A stretch of DNA of 64,000 bases from Aedes albopictus (taxonomy: Eukaryota; Arthropoda; Insecta; Diptera; Culicidae), in assembly GCF_035046485.1 (NCBI RefSeq), contig NC_085138.1, forward strand, positions 448,733,204-448,797,203. Reading direction: 5' to 3'. The notes under the pieces were generated by a model, which was given only the letters and a program-made list of their open reading frames with translations, was not told the origin of the DNA and ran no database searches. Every line of letters starts with the position of its first letter. The first letter of the stretch is position 1. Shown here piece by piece: positions 31,461 to 43,810 of this stretch. Made by a program: the position numbers and the translations under genes.

Positions 31461-33437
31461 GTCTCAAATGAATTATGAAGATGTTATTGATTAGTTTAAA
31501 TTTTCTGTGTATCCTCGCCGTTGGCGTTTTTCAATCGATACCGATCTGGTTTCATTGCTGCTGTTCTTTGTTGTGTTGTGATTACGAAGAGTTTAATTTT
31601 GCCTAGGTTAGGATAGCTCAGATCAAGCTTCAGCATAAAAGAACAGCAACGATCAATCTATGCAGACTTATGCAAAATGGTACAGCCCAAGTGGCCAAGA
31701 ACCTTACTCTCGTAAGGGGAATTTCTATCTAGGAAACCATATGAACCCGGCGTTCGCTACTGTCAGTAAAAATGAAATAGCAAACTCGCGTGTCATGCCT
31801 CGAGCCTGTGTGTTTGTCAACAACGCAAACGTTGCTACACCATCCTCTACGAATGTTGTCAAAATGACATTTTCAGCACTGGTAATAACACATGAATGAA
31901 ACGCTTTTAAGTAGAATGATACGTAAATGGTATCTAAAATTACATTTCAAGACAGAAACACTTGGCTGTAGTTGTTTTCACGTATCCATGTGATATGTTA
32001 TCGAAAAAAATCGTTATCGGCGTCGTAATCCATCAAGCGTTATTTGATTGAATTCCTCCGTTGATTGTGATTACGTGAGGGTGGATTGCAAACCGATGTG
32101 AACTCACCCACCGGGATTTAATGCGACAAAACCGCTATTTCACCCAAAACTAGTGACCGACCAGTAGTGTTGGCAAATAGCACCCCGTGTGAGACTGATC
32201 AAAATTCGTCCCAAAAGCTGCTCCAATTCGTTTGCAAATTCATTCAGCTGGCGTATCTTACAACTCAACTCTCTGCGCTGCGAGGGGTTTTTATTGGCGA
32301 TCATCGTCATTCCGACGACGGTCGGCGGGAACTTGACGATCGTTGGCACCTGCTGCTGCCGGTCGCGAAAAGTGCTCACATCCGTACCTACTGCTTGCTT
32401 AGAGAGGGCGGATAAAAAAAATCGCAAGCACGGGTCGAAAAAATTCCCACAAGCAAGCAGCTTCGCGCGAAGTAGTTTCGTTCATCTCATCTAATGATGA
32501 CATTGGGCTTATGATAATGAAAATATAAAAACCAGACCCGGCGATTACCTGTAGTACCTACCCGAGCAATGTTCAACATCAAAATGAAAGCATATCGAAA
32601 ACATCATTTGTTTTAAGTAGCAAATTGGTATCAAATCTTGAAATCAAGTAATCTCGATTGAATGCAAAATCAGTTTTTTTTTCGTGTTGTTGTGATTTTT
32701 ATTTTTAACTTTTAGTTTTGAGGTACTTTTGCAACTTTTAGCAGCTTCAACACTTATTGTAACAAAACATTATTCTACTCTTGATTCTACTCTCATTTTT
32801 TTATATTAAAACTACAACAACCTAAGTTATCAAAACTTGCAATATCACAACATCAAAACCAGTTTCAAATTTGCTGTCAGGCTCTGCTCGGGTATCTACC
32901 TACTGCTGTTCTCTTGTTTTTGTTTGCATTCACCTGGCTGCGGTTTCGCTAATAAGTCGGGTTGGTTACTATTTACTGGCAGTCTGTCGATGTAGATGTA
33001 GACACCGGATTTAACTACAGCGCGAGAAGATGATCCGACAAGCAATAATAGTAACAACAGCAACGGCTGAATCAACTAATGCTCACTGCTTATCAATTAG
33101 GTAGCATTGTTAGGCGATGCCTGTTTTATTGTACAGTGAATAGAATTAGTTTCTTGGATTGGCAATCCAAGAAATCACAATATATTTTACAATATTTAAA
33201 ATCAGATACGAATTCTTTTGTCATGAATTAGTACAAGATATTTTCCTGGGAATTTCACTAACAACTAACGTCCTTTAGCAGACACTTTTCTTTTTTCTTC
33301 AGAAATTTATAAACTCTTTCCGGTATTTTCTACAAAAATTGTTTCGCTGACAATTTAAAAGATTTCTTACGAAAAAAGCTATAGAAGTTTCTTTTAAAAA
33401 TCTTTTTATTAAAACAAAGCTACAGAAAATACTCTAA
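31461..33437. other. Unassigned intronic sequence
   Basis: No exon was recognised. Frames at 31660-31899 and 32140-32494 have no family signature. Weak inverted ends (GTACCTACCCGAGCA at about 32554 and its mirror at about 32887-32904) may mark a small element. Confidence 0.45.
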
Positions 33438-33584
33438 GGGTCTGTTCCAATTGGCAAATTAAAATTAATTTTTATCTAGATTTGACAGTTCGACACTTGA
33501 ACTTGACAGTTCTCCTAAGGAAATAATTATCGAACTGTCAAGTCAAGTGAAAATTAATTTTAATTCTCCAATTAGAACAGACCC
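33438..33584. mobile_element. Tourist-like MITE, 147 bp, TSD TAA
   Basis: The ends GGGTCTGTTCCAATTGG and GGGTCTGTTCTAATTGG (reverse complement) are inverted. TAA occurs at 33435-33437 and 33585-33587. The interior is dominated by a second palindrome around AACTTGACAGTTC. Confidence 0.8.
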
Positions 33585-34869
33585 TAAGATTCCCTATCCT
33601 GACAGATCCCGACAATCTTAGTTACAGACTGTAGGAAATCCGTACATGATTTCTATTATACAGTGATAGACATTCGTTTAGCCGAGACCAAAAAAATTTC
33701 AAAAAAGTGTCAGGAAACTCATACAAAAGATTTTATTATAAAACTTTTTTATCGTAGTGATAGTATATCTAGTACTGGTTTATAAAAATGTGATACATTA
33801 CACTTACATATACACTGAAACAAAAACGAGGGTAAAAACCCTTCAAATGTCATTTTTTGCCTAGACATTCGTTTAGCCGAGGTAAATGAAAAATTGGTTT
33901 TCAATAGATGTTTTGCAATTTCGTGAGTATATTTCGAGGATATACCTCAAGGCATTTAGTTTATGACGTGTTAGCAAGATAATTGACCTTGAAAGTTTAT
34001 TTATTTGTGAAATTCAGAGAAATATTATAAAAAAAATTCCCGATAAGGAGAAGCGATGATAAACAAATTTATTTAAGAAAAATGATTTCTGCAAACACTC
34101 AAACGTAAGCTAGACTAGCAGTTTTGAAAATATGGCACAGAATTATTGTTAGAAATTTTCAAATTATTGCATAAAATGTCATGAAAAAATAAAGTATATT
34201 GCTTTTTAGTTGGTTAAACCTTAAAATTGGATTGATAAAAGCTAAAATAAATAGTTCTGCGTTGAAATGAAGACGTGCCCTAATACCTGTGGAGTATACC
34301 TGTTTGAAACTAGCATTACTAGATGAGTTAGAAGTCTGAAAAGTGAAAGAACTGCAAGAAGTGTCAGAATTTTTGTACCCTGTTTATTTAAAAGCAGATG
34401 TTCATACAAAAATGCAAGATATGGTCAAACAATTGGCTTATTTCATTCAATCTGAAGAAATATATTATTAATGAGTCTTAGTATTGAATCACATTCATTT
34501 TTAACATAATTTATTTGAAAAGAACGTTTGAATTATGAAACAAGTAGTGCATGCTAGAAATTTGAATACTTTCGGTGCCATTTCTCGAAATGTGAGCTAT
34601 CCAATGTATGTTATTTCAGCCAGAACACAGTCTAGAAGATATTGGAAGCTATAAGAAGACAAAAAAGTAGTAAACGCTGTGATTTATGCAAGTGAAACCA
34701 TCATATTTCATCAAAACAATACTTAAATACGTGATTTTTTTTTTTATGGTTTGTGTTATTTTTTTTTCTGTTAAAAACAATATTTTTCGTAAATTTTCAA
34801 CCTGCACTCGTCATGAAACTTTCATCAGATTCTTTTGAAACACTTCCAATAAAAATAACTACATCAAAT

Positions 34870-34905
34870 CTCAATTTGTCTAATCTAATCTAATCTAATC
34901 TAATA
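34870..34905 (+). repeat. (TAATC)n short tandem repeat
   Basis: About five to six copies of CTAAT/TAATC follow each other before an A-rich tract. Confidence 0.7.
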
Positions 34906-35098
34906 CAAACGCAGCCAGTACGAGAAAGCATCTTAAGTGTAGAATTAGCATAAGTTAAAATACACATAAATACAAACAAAAAAAAAACGAGAAAGCATCC
35001 TGGAAAGTAATCGGGTTAGATCATGCCCGATTACTTTTCTTGTCAATATTGAGGCTTGCAGCATATCAAAGATATGACGCAAGCGTCAAAGCGGCCAG

Positions 35099-36581
35099 GC
35101 CAAGGGGTAGTCACTCTACACAGTGTGCCTTGGGCACATCGGGCACACCAGTGGCACCGGCTGGCACATAATCCCACATTGAACTAAAATTATGAGAAAA
35201 TCATCTCAGCAAACTTTGACAACAGGAAAAAATGTTCAGCTGTCAAAACGTAAAGATCGCTTCGGCAAGAGTTTGTCTTTATTTTTACATTTCCCATTGA
35301 CCATTTTACATTATTTTCTTCATATTTTAGGTACAAAAACGTAATTCAACATTACGGACTGTTGCCTTTATGGGTTTGGTGATATATATTTGTCAATCGA
35401 TCATCATATGGAGACTACGTCGTAGCACAAGTTGTAGCAATAAAATAAATCGTCTTGATCTCAGAAATGATGGTCAGGATATTTTGAGTTTGGTGAACAA
35501 TTATTCCCAATGACAATCAAGTCAAAACCCCAAAATACACTATCATATCATCATCAGGTCTAAGGTTCACTTCGAAGGACTACTATCTGTTCTATCTTTA
35601 AAGGTCTTTACTCGTTACTCAGTTCTACTACCCTTTGAGGTCATAGTAAAAGTAGTACTACGGTACTACTCCACCTACACATCTGTCCTAGAAACCTTTG
35701 CGAGAATAATCTGTTCAGAAGTATTTTCGCCAGTTTTGTACTCTTTGTCATGTCTGGCTTGGGTAATAAGGATCAAAATTGGCTTAAAAACATTCCCAAC
35801 CAAACTGAATTATATGGCCCAGTACCAGAACATTTGGCCAACAAACTCCCCCATGAGAAAGAAATCAAAACTACGGAAAATATTCGAGTTCTTTCCTCCC
35901 AATTAGTTCGCCCTAGGACAAAGGCATTTAACCGGGCTGTCGTGGGTGAATGTAATTCCGCGAATAAGTTTGTATTAACCACGATATCTAGTTTTACAAT
36001 ATGTATATTTTATCTCCAGGAGTGAACACCAGACCATGTAAGGGAAAGTAGCGGTTTCGTTGCGGTTTCGGCAGTTTCTTAACATATTTTATTCATAGTC
36101 AGGAGGGAAATGTAGTCTATTTTGTGCAAAAAACAAACTTGTTAGTGCAAATAAATCTTCGAAACAATTTTCACGAGTTGTTTTCATATATAGGGGTTAG
36201 ATTGACAACAATAATATCTCCCTTTATGCATTATTGCTATGATTCTTCTTAATTAACGCCAACAGAGGAATCTAGGGGCATCATGTTATAGATGTGTGCA
36301 CCGCTCCTGAACCTAAAATACGAAAAAAAAAATCATTTTTATTGGAAAATCTAACAAAAAAAAACATAAAAACTTGCGGAAGGGATTTTCACGATTTTCA
36401 TGACAGTGGACATTTTTTTCTTCGATACAATGTTTGCTGAGATTATTTTATTATGTTTTCAGTTCAGTGCATCCGCCATTATGAGAAGCGTGAAAATCTG
36501 GTCCTCGGCACCTCGGCACATTAGGGCACACCAGTGCACAACGTTGGCACACATGAAGTGTGTAGAGTGACTACCCCTTGG
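35099..36581. mobile_element. Nested inverted-repeat element, ends CCAAGGGGTAGTCACTC
   Basis: The termini CCAAGGGGTAGTCACTCTAC are inverted. Both are followed by GGGCACA/GGCACC-rich subterminal DNA and then a shared ATCTCAGCAAAC block, giving about 120 bp of imperfect arms. GCCAG lies next to both ends (35094-35098 and 36582-36586), a likely 5 bp duplication. The superfamily was not identified. Confidence 0.65.
35750..36025 (+). other. 91-codon open frame inside the nested element, unrecognised
   Basis: It starts MSGLGNKDQNWLKNIPNQTE and contains PEHLANKLPHEKEIKTTENI. The composition looks protein-like (charged, no low complexity) compared with neighbouring shadows, but no domain is recognised and the last third turns hydrophobic and noise-like. 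It may be a decayed remnant of a coding region from the element. No function is proposed. Confidence 0.25.
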
Positions 36582-37229
36582 GCCAGCCCGCTTGTATTTG
36601 CCGCAAAGATGATTCTTTGAAGTACCTCGAGTTTTGAATGATTGTTCTTTCATCGAAGTAATTCGTGAGGAAGGATGCGTGGACATACCGTACCAAACGC
36701 TCCAGATTGTATATGGTCAATATGGTTGAAATATATGTAAATGTGTCATATTGGATGATATATAATGTAAATTGGGTAGGTCTCACCCATTTAGTAAGTA
36801 GCTTTGTAGTACGACGTCGATCCTAAAATTCGTTGATTCAGGAATCCGCACTATAGAAACATTCAAACAACTCACACAATTTGTCATCGCCAGACCATAT
36901 GCCGGGTGCGTACACTTTCAAACTTAACTTATCTGAACACAAAATTTTCTCTATTCAAAACACGCGAACATTTCATCTAATTCACATTATGAACGACACC
37001 AATAGGAAAACAAATTGTGCACCATCACCGCAGGTGGAAACTGATTTTCATCAAAAGAAACTGTTTCAGCTCGAGATCCACGATATACAAGCGCCAGCCA
37101 AACGCAGAGAAACACAACTTCTTCACAGCATATCTTCTGAGGCGCTAAAAGATTTCTGCGATATTTTTTCAAAGGGAACTTGCACATTCCACCATTTCAC
37201 CTGAGGAATCCTTAACTCAAACTTATTCT

Positions 37230-37545
37230 TCAAACGTTCTTGCACACTAAAACTTCCCGGCTGCACACGGGTAATGACGACGCACCAACAAATCGACGGT
37301 AGCGCTATCAAACCGACATGAAAAAGGTGGCCTCCGGCTACTGACTGGCAGCAAAGTCACTGCAAATCACACTCCAATCACTTTGCAAGCGCTTCTCAAT
37401 GGAAAACTATCCGGAAGGCATAGCGCCACTTTTAACGATTCGGCCGGCTGATTAAAAACAACGCGGAGACGAAAAACGCGTGACAGAAAATTTTAAAGCA
37501 GCCACCCGCTCGCACGGCTTACTGCGATCCTGTTCACAATCTGCA
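37230..37545 (+). repeat. Distant copy of the GGCGTAGCACC/ACGCGAAAG repeat family
   Basis: Words ATCCGGAAGGCATAGCGCC, CGGAGACGAAAAACGCGTGAC and CACGGCTTACTGCG occur in the same order as in the copies at 39690-40020 and 41880-42225. Confidence 0.4.
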
Positions 37546-37986
37546 AACTTCTAACTACATCAAATCTCAATTTGGAAACATTAACAATATTATGGCATAT
37601 TTATATGAGATGTATGTAAAATTAATATGGTAACACTTCCAAAAACGATCTAATTCATAATTCACAAGTCGATCTATATTGCAGGTCACCATACACAATG
37701 ATTTTGTTGGATATTTTTCGAAATTTGCTAGTTTTTTATTATTAAATTCCGAAAATTGTACAATTCGGCTAAACGAATGTCTAGGCAAAAAATGGCATTT
37801 GAAGGGTTTTTACCCTCGTTTTTGTGTCAGTGTATATGTAAGTGTGATGTATCCCATTTTTATAAAACAGTCCTAGATATGCTATTACTACGATGAAAAA
37901 GTTTCATCACAAAATCTTTCGTATGAGTTTCCTGACACTTTTTTGAAAATTTTTTGGCCTCGGTTAAACGAATGTCTATCACTGTA

Positions 37987-39689
37987 TCTGTGCAATAATG
38001 TGCTGACTCTTGTTTTGCTTTGCATGTTGATGCACAACAACACAAAGTCATTCTTTTCAAAACATCCCAGTCTGGCAAAAAAAACTTCTTTGATTCTTCA
38101 ATTAAAAGCTTGTACGTCAACACCAGCTTACTTGTCGGAACACATCTCCAAACAATATCTCGCCCTAGTGGATAAAACAAAAGTCCGTTATCTTGTTTAT
38201 CGCGGAATTGTATCAACTTTGCGGTGTCGAGCATTTTTTGTATCGACTTTGTGCCCCAGCTCCGAGCTATAAATAATGCTCCATGACGTCATCGTCTATG
38301 ATGGCTACGTACTTGCCCAGGGCTTCGCGGTTCAATGGAACCATGACTGAACAAACGTGATTCTCTCTCTCTCGGTCTCTAGTTAAAACACACTCGATCG
38401 CGATAACGGGGCATCAAGGTGAAAAACTGAAACAGTTCAATCAGATGCTAGACGGACGGTTGCTTGCTACCTGTATTTACCGATTTTCACTTTTTGGAGT
38501 GGAATTTATTGATACCGACAAGGTAGACAGCCTACGTTTATCACGAAATGGATTTTGCAGTACCTTTCGACAGATTAACCGTCAGCTGATGGTCAATCCG
38601 TATTTCAAAGTCACGTACTAAAGTAGCAGAGAGTTGCATACGTTCTGTGGCCAAGTTCTTAGCTCAACAAGACAATGTATGATATGTATTCCTCAACAAG
38701 TCTGTGCGCTTGATCGATTACATTCTCAGCAAGGTAGCTGTGGACTTTTAGATAGTTCTGATGAGCTATGCAATTTCTAGTGCAGTAATAAATTGAACAA
38801 GATGCTCGGGTCTCACATGTTTGAATGATTTTACTAGGGCATGTATGTGTAGCAACACAATGTCACGTACAACGTTCTTGAACGTGCTTGTCTAAAATGC
38901 ATTATTTTTACATTCTTTGCACTTTTTCGGGAAAGTTGGTTTACCTTAATTCGAAACTAACTAATCTATTAGTGAATTACATTTAAAGGAATGCGGAAAT
39001 ATCTTTCCTGGTAAATGGTTTCCACGAAAAAAATCCCTAAGCCTAAAATTCTTACCCATTTATATAACAGAGTACCATGCTGCCATTTGTCGTATTTATC
39101 AGTAAACAGAAGTACAAATATGTTGGCACAGCAGAACGATATCGTTCGGTTCCGCTTTCATGGGAATTCAACTTTACACCTTTGTCTCATGTATCTTAAT
39201 GACTGTTTGCAAAGCGTTTGTGTTGGTACCTACATATTTATATCGGTCACAGACTAAGCTTTGTCGACAATTTCTTGAGAAAATGCACCATAGCGGCTTG
39301 ATCAAATTTGTAGGTGAAATCATATCTGGGAACAGGACTGGTTTTCTGCGATACCGTTTCCAGCCAGATTGTTGCAACCAAATTATTAAAAATCTGGTCG
39401 TATATTGTGACGGAGAGAGAAAAACTATCTTCTCGATTCATCCCGACGAAGTAACTATCATAACAAACGTGTTGGAGACCAACGAGGTTGCGCGACAGCG
39501 GTGGCGGAACAAGCTTGAGCCCTAGGCTTGTGCCGATGCTATCCTGGCTACGAAAACATCGTATTGGCTGGATTGGGATGAAATGTTCTTGCCCGTGAAT
39601 AGCCAATGACGTGGCACCAAAGTCACACCACTTTACAGTCGACAAATTACCGGATGACAAATCACAGATTTACAATAAATTTCGACACT
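37987..39689. other. Unassigned intronic sequence
   Basis: No recognised exon. The 121-codon frame at 39160-39525 (plus; includes CRQFLEKMHHSGLIKFVGEI) looks protein-like but matches no family known to me; it may be a transposon remnant. Confidence 0.4.
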
Positions 39690-40020
39690 CGATACAAAAT
39701 TCAGCGACACCCGATCTGCGAGCAGCGGCAGGCAATCACTCACATGACACACCTCCGGGTGGCGTAGCACTACCAGACGTTCCAGCAACGCGGAACTATG
39801 GTTAGACACTATTCTTCTCATTTTTTCTCAAAATCAATATTCCACTTTCCATCAAAATTAACTCAGAGCAAACACTTCCACTCGCGGAAAAACAATCCGG
39901 ATGGCGTAGCACCAGCTGGACCGTTGCCGGAATCGCGATAAAGACAAAAAAAACTAGCGAACGCGAAAGAAATGTGACAAGCAGCTCAGAACACGTCTAC
40001 ACGCGGCAATGCCTACTGCG
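39690..40020 (+). repeat. Repeat unit, copy A (GGGTGGCGTAGCAC...ACGCGGCAATGCCTACTGCG)
   Basis: It shares GCAGCGGCA-GCAATCAC, ATCCGGATGGCGTAGCACCA, ACGCGAAAGAAATGTGAC and AGCAGCTC with copy B at 41880-42225, in the same orientation. The ~2.2 kb spacing does not carry other obvious homology. Confidence 0.6.
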
Positions 40021-40054
40021 TTTTTTTTTTCAAAATTCTCTAACTGTCCTACTA

Positions 40055-40439
40055 CAGTCGACTCCCCATGTCTCGATATTGAAGAGACCACCGAGATATG
40101 AGAGGCCAAATTAAAGAACCAATTTGTAATATACACTAGATTGAAAAAATCTGTGTAACTAAGAAAAACCAACAACAACAGATGGCACTTCGCCTTGTCC
40201 GAATGTTTTGCAACTAAGAAACAAGGTCTAGTAACCTGTGAAAATGGGTATAGACATAAAGAAAGAAAACCTAGAACAAAACGGAATGAGATCGCATCGA
40301 GATAGGGAGATATGTATCGAGATAAGGAGATATTGATATGTAGAGAGGAAAAATGTTTGCAGATTGAAGGGACTGATCGAACCATCGAGATTGAGAGAGA
40401 TATCGAGATGTAGAACATCGAGACATGGAGAGCCGACCG
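40055..40439. mobile_element. Tc1/mariner-type MITE, 385 bp, TSD TA
   Basis: The ends CAGTCGACTCCCCATGTCTC and CGGTCGGCTCTCCATGTCTC (reverse complement) are inverted. TA flanks at 40053-40054 and 40440-40441. Subterminal DNA repeats ATCGAGATA-like words. Confidence 0.75.
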
Positions 40440-40441
40440 TA

Positions 40442-41391
40442 TAATAAAAAATCAAACGAAAACTGATGAGGAATTCATTGGTTGTCGATCTAGAGATCAA
40501 CGATCAAGGCGGTGAAGGGTCCAGTTTGGCATAACCTAGTGCGAGCACTATGGAACACTAAATGAGTTCATATTAAGAATCAAGGGAACGATTGGGGATA
40601 TCAAAATTAAGGAGCGATAACAAACGCGATTTTTTTAATTGATCTGGAAATGTTTCTTGTACTGGACAAAAAAAAGTAAAGGAAGGGATAAATCAATGAA
40701 GCGTTGCTGACAACGATTGGAATTTCATGTAGCTTCCGCTAGGAACCAGGAGAATACAAGAGTTGCACAATTTTAACTTCCTTCAGTTCCGTTTTGCTGT
40801 CAGGTTGATTTGAGTTATCATACTTCTGAGGCGAGTTCTTTCGAAACCTCGCGTCAAGATAGCTTGCTGTTCAGAACAGCAACCGCTTGCAGGTGATGGA
40901 TCGCATTGTCCCGAACGTCAACACCACGTGGCGCTAGTACGAATTTAGTCAGCGATGGAAAATGGTGAAGATTGCAACTAAGCAGAAACAAACGCAAAGC
41001 AAACCTTCTTGTGAACAACAGGAACTTTTGAGGTGTCTGTGTGATCCAACTAACCCCCACTGTTTGGCAGTCATATTATAAAAGGAAGATTTCTGCAATA
41101 CCATGTTAATGCTACTGCAAAAAGCTTTAATCCGAGAATTAAGGTGATTGACTCGTCCACCATTGCTCTTCAAATTCGCGAGGCAAATTGTTAGAAAGAG
41201 ATGAAAAAAAGTTGATAGCTCTATTACAGATTCAGAGACCCATTTCAGGATGGCTGAAGAAACTCGTCCATTGAGAAGTCTCTTTCACTTGCAACAAGCC
41301 CCGTATGTGTTCATTACCGTTATCAAATGGATAATTATACGGCAAAAACACTTCCTGATTCAAAAGGTGCTATTACACTCTTTGCCCAGAC
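40442..41391. other. Unassigned intronic sequence
   Basis: No gene or element was recognised. Confidence 0.5.
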
Positions 41392-41541
41392 GCCAAATAT
41401 TTGACCACTTTTGACAGAAAAATTTTGGCAGGTTGTTTGGCTCTGTTTATCCCTATTCTTTTTTCGAGAGTGACAAATATTTGTGTTTGCCAGGTACAAC
41501 TTGGTCAAAATTTAACTGTCAAAAGTGGTCAAATATTTGGC
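41392..41541. mobile_element. Small foldback, GCCAAATATTTGACCACTTT ends
   Basis: The 25 bp ends (41392-41416 and 41517-41541) are perfect inverted copies around about 100 bp of DNA. It is non-coding; no target duplication was assigned. Confidence 0.65.
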
Positions 41542-41879
41542 ATTGACTAGCTAAAGATAATCTTCGAAACTAGCACTTGTTAAGTTCAATTTGTTATGTG
41601 AACAATGATCAGATCAATCTCACCGAAAACCATCCAAGGTAGCGGTGCCATCATCATGGGAACGTCTTTACGCCGCAGTCAGGCTTATTTCTCGTCTCTC
41701 CACCATCACGTTTGATTCTTAAATAACTCGCTAATCAATAACTGATTGTGTGGCGTAATAGCCGAAAACGTAAAAAAACATGAAAAATCCTAAACTTAAC
41801 ACTCCAAACATTAAAAATTATAATTGGCAAAACGCGGAATAGACGAAAGTTTTAGAAACTCCCGATAGGAATTCCAGCA

Positions 41880-42225
41880 CCGTATGCTTTTTCCAAGCTG
41901 CTAGCAGCGGCATGCAATCACACACAAGACAATACAACAACGTCACCAGATGGCATAACGCTACCATTCGTATCACGATTTGTCAGACAAAGTCTTCAGC
42001 AACGTGCAATTGATTTTGAAAATAATACTTCATAATTTCCACCCAAAAACCACGAATCACTGTTACAATTCACACAACACAAACACTCTTCCACACGCGG
42101 ATCCGGATGGCGTAGCACCAATCAAACCTGTCAGCATAATGGTGAAGAAAAAACACGCGGACGCGAAAGAAATGTGACGAGCAGCTCGAAAAAAGTCTGC
42201 ACGCGGCAACGCCTACTCTGCGCTT
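41880..42225 (+). repeat. Repeat unit, copy B
   Basis: Homologous to 39690-40020 (shared ATCCGGATGGCGTAGCACCA, ACGCGAAAGAAATGTGAC, CACGCGGCAA). Open frames across it (41980-42371) are chance. Confidence 0.6.
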
Positions 42226-42289
42226 CGTTTCAACAGGAACTTACTTGGAACTTGTTGAGATATATCACGGTCACGAAATTCAGGCTAGA

Positions 42290-42470
42290 TAGGGGTTCCT
42301 CTGAGAATTCCTTCAAGAATTCCTCTGAAAGTTCCTCCAGTGATTCTTATGGGAGTTCCTCGCGAGATTAGTTCGGAAATTCTTACATGAATTCTTGTGT
42401 TTATTCCTTAAGGATTTGCCCTGGGAATTTGTCCAAATATTCCTCCGGGAATTTCATTAGGGATTTCTTC
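42290..42470 (+). repeat. Degenerate TTCCTCCAGGAATTC-type repeat
   Basis: Same family as 28691-30230; cut by the element starting at 42476. Confidence 0.65.
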
Positions 42471-42475
42471 AGATA

Positions 42476-43340
42476 CCGTCAAGGCACCATTCACCGTGAA
42501 TCTAAGAGGATTCGGGGCAAATAAGGGCTGTCATTTGACACCAGTCTTATAAACATTGTTGGTGCCGCTTTTAATTGCTTCATTATAGGTTAAAATTAAA
42601 GCAACATCCACAGAAGTAGAAAATTTTTCACAAAATTTGGTGATACATATAGTACAATTAGTTAAGGGTAGTAGGGTCGCCTAATTCCGTGGTAGGTCAC
42701 CATTCACCGTGGTAGTAGGGACCCATTCACCGTGTATAAGAAATTTTATTCTACTTTGTTTAAAAATGATCAAAACAACCCAGCCAAGGGAATTTTTTTC
42801 GTTTACATTCATTTCAAGTAATAACTTGCAAGATTTTATTTAAAAAACGAATATTCAAATTTTCGATTTTTTTCTAGATATATGGGACAATATTGGGACA
42901 CGGTGAATGGAGACCATTGATTTTTAGGGTACCCATTCACCGTGCCTTTTTGTTTCAATTAAAAAGTACGAGTAATCGTACTTTCTTTACTTCGGTAATG
43001 CAAAATACATACCTGATATATGAATTAAATTGCTTCTTGGTGGAATAAAAACGTTTCTACATTTAGTTTATCGCTTAAATCACCTTAGCGCAGTTTACGT
43101 TTTTTCACTCCGAATGCAGTGAACGAGCAGAAAACCGTTTCATGTAAACACACTTTAGTGTCAAAATGATACTTTTAAATGTTTCTAATGAGCGTTTTGA
43201 CATGGTAACAATACATTAGTGTTGTATTGGTGAAATTGAAGGGAAATTGTCATATCATTCAATCGTAATACGAAAATAATGAAAAAATATTCGAAGGCAC
43301 ACGGTGAATGGAGCCCCCACGGTGAATGGCGCCTTGACGG
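42476..43340. mobile_element. TA-flanked element (865 bp) with seven CCATTCACCGTG motifs
   Basis: The ends CCGTCAAGGCACCATTCACC and CCGTCAAGGCGCCATTCACC (reverse complement) are inverted and TA flanks both. The motif CATTCACCGTG occurs near 42488, 42710, 42723 and 42932, and inverted near 42898, 43302 and 43317. It is non-coding, and Tc1/mariner-like by target. Confidence 0.8.
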
Positions 43341-43440
43341 TAGTCGGCCAGAGATTCCTTCTGGAATTTCTTTAGGATATTTCTTCGTGAATCCTTTAAG
43401 AGGTTCCTTCTGGTATTATTCTTGGGATTGGTTTGGAAAT
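43341..43440 (+). repeat. Degenerate TTCCTTCTGGAATTTC-type repeat (continuation)
   Basis: Resumes after the 42476-43340 insertion and is cut by the SINE at 43441. Confidence 0.6.
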
Positions 43441-43680
43441 TCTTCTTCTTTTTTATGGCTCTACGTCCCCACTGGGACTTGGCCTGCCTCGCTTCAAATT
43501 AATGTTCTTAGAGCACTTTCACAGTTATTAATTAGAGGGCTTTCTTTGCCTGCCATTGCATGAATTTGTGAATTGTGAGGCAAGTACAATGATACACTAT
43601 GCCCAGGTAGTCGAGAAAATGTTCCTGACCGGAACGCGAATCGAACCCGCCGTCTCCGGATTGGCGATCCATGGCCTGGA
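43441..43680 (-). mobile_element. tRNA-derived SINE, Feilai-like, 5' truncated
   Basis: The minus strand holds ATGGATCGCCAATCCGGAGA and a B box GGTTCGATTCG, then the same body as the SINE at 55451-55728 (TGCCTCACAA, ATTCATGCAATGGCAGGCAA, CACTGAAGTCC-like, GTAGAGCCATA) and ends in an A/AAG-rich tail. The head before ATGGATCG (A box) is missing. Confidence 0.75.
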
Positions 43681-43689
43681 GAATTATGT

Positions 43690-43810
43690 GACAATACTTC
43701 CCTTGAAGATACCTTCAAGAATTTTTCCAGAGATTCGTCTCTCCAGAGATAAAGTCTCCTTAAAATTTATCTGGGAATTCCTCCAGGAATTCCGTTAGGA
43801 TTCCATCGGG
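43690..43810 (+). repeat. Degenerate TTCCTCCAGGAATTCC-type repeat
   Basis: Same family as 28691-30230. Confidence 0.6.

Larger units (their letters stand above)
33661..37984. mobile_element. Tc1/mariner-type element (4.3 kb) with ~235 bp IR/DR ends, TSD TA
   Basis: The termini CAGTGATAGACATTCGTTTA are inverted, with TA on both sides (33659-33660 and 37985-37986). Each terminal repeat is about 235 bp and contains a second direct copy of TAGACATTCGTTTAGCCGA near its inner edge (about 33870 and 37760), an IR/DR layout known from some Tc1-like transposons. No transposase was recognised. A second inverted-repeat element (35099-36581) sits inside. Confidence 0.75.

Noticed and set aside
31660..32494. 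Small genes in the WH2 intron
   Set aside because: No family resemblance, no splice support, and frames overlap on both strands.
43610..43680. tRNA gene on the minus strand
   Set aside because: B box is present but the A box and acceptor stem are missing and the body matches the SINE at 55451-55728, so it is a truncated SINE.
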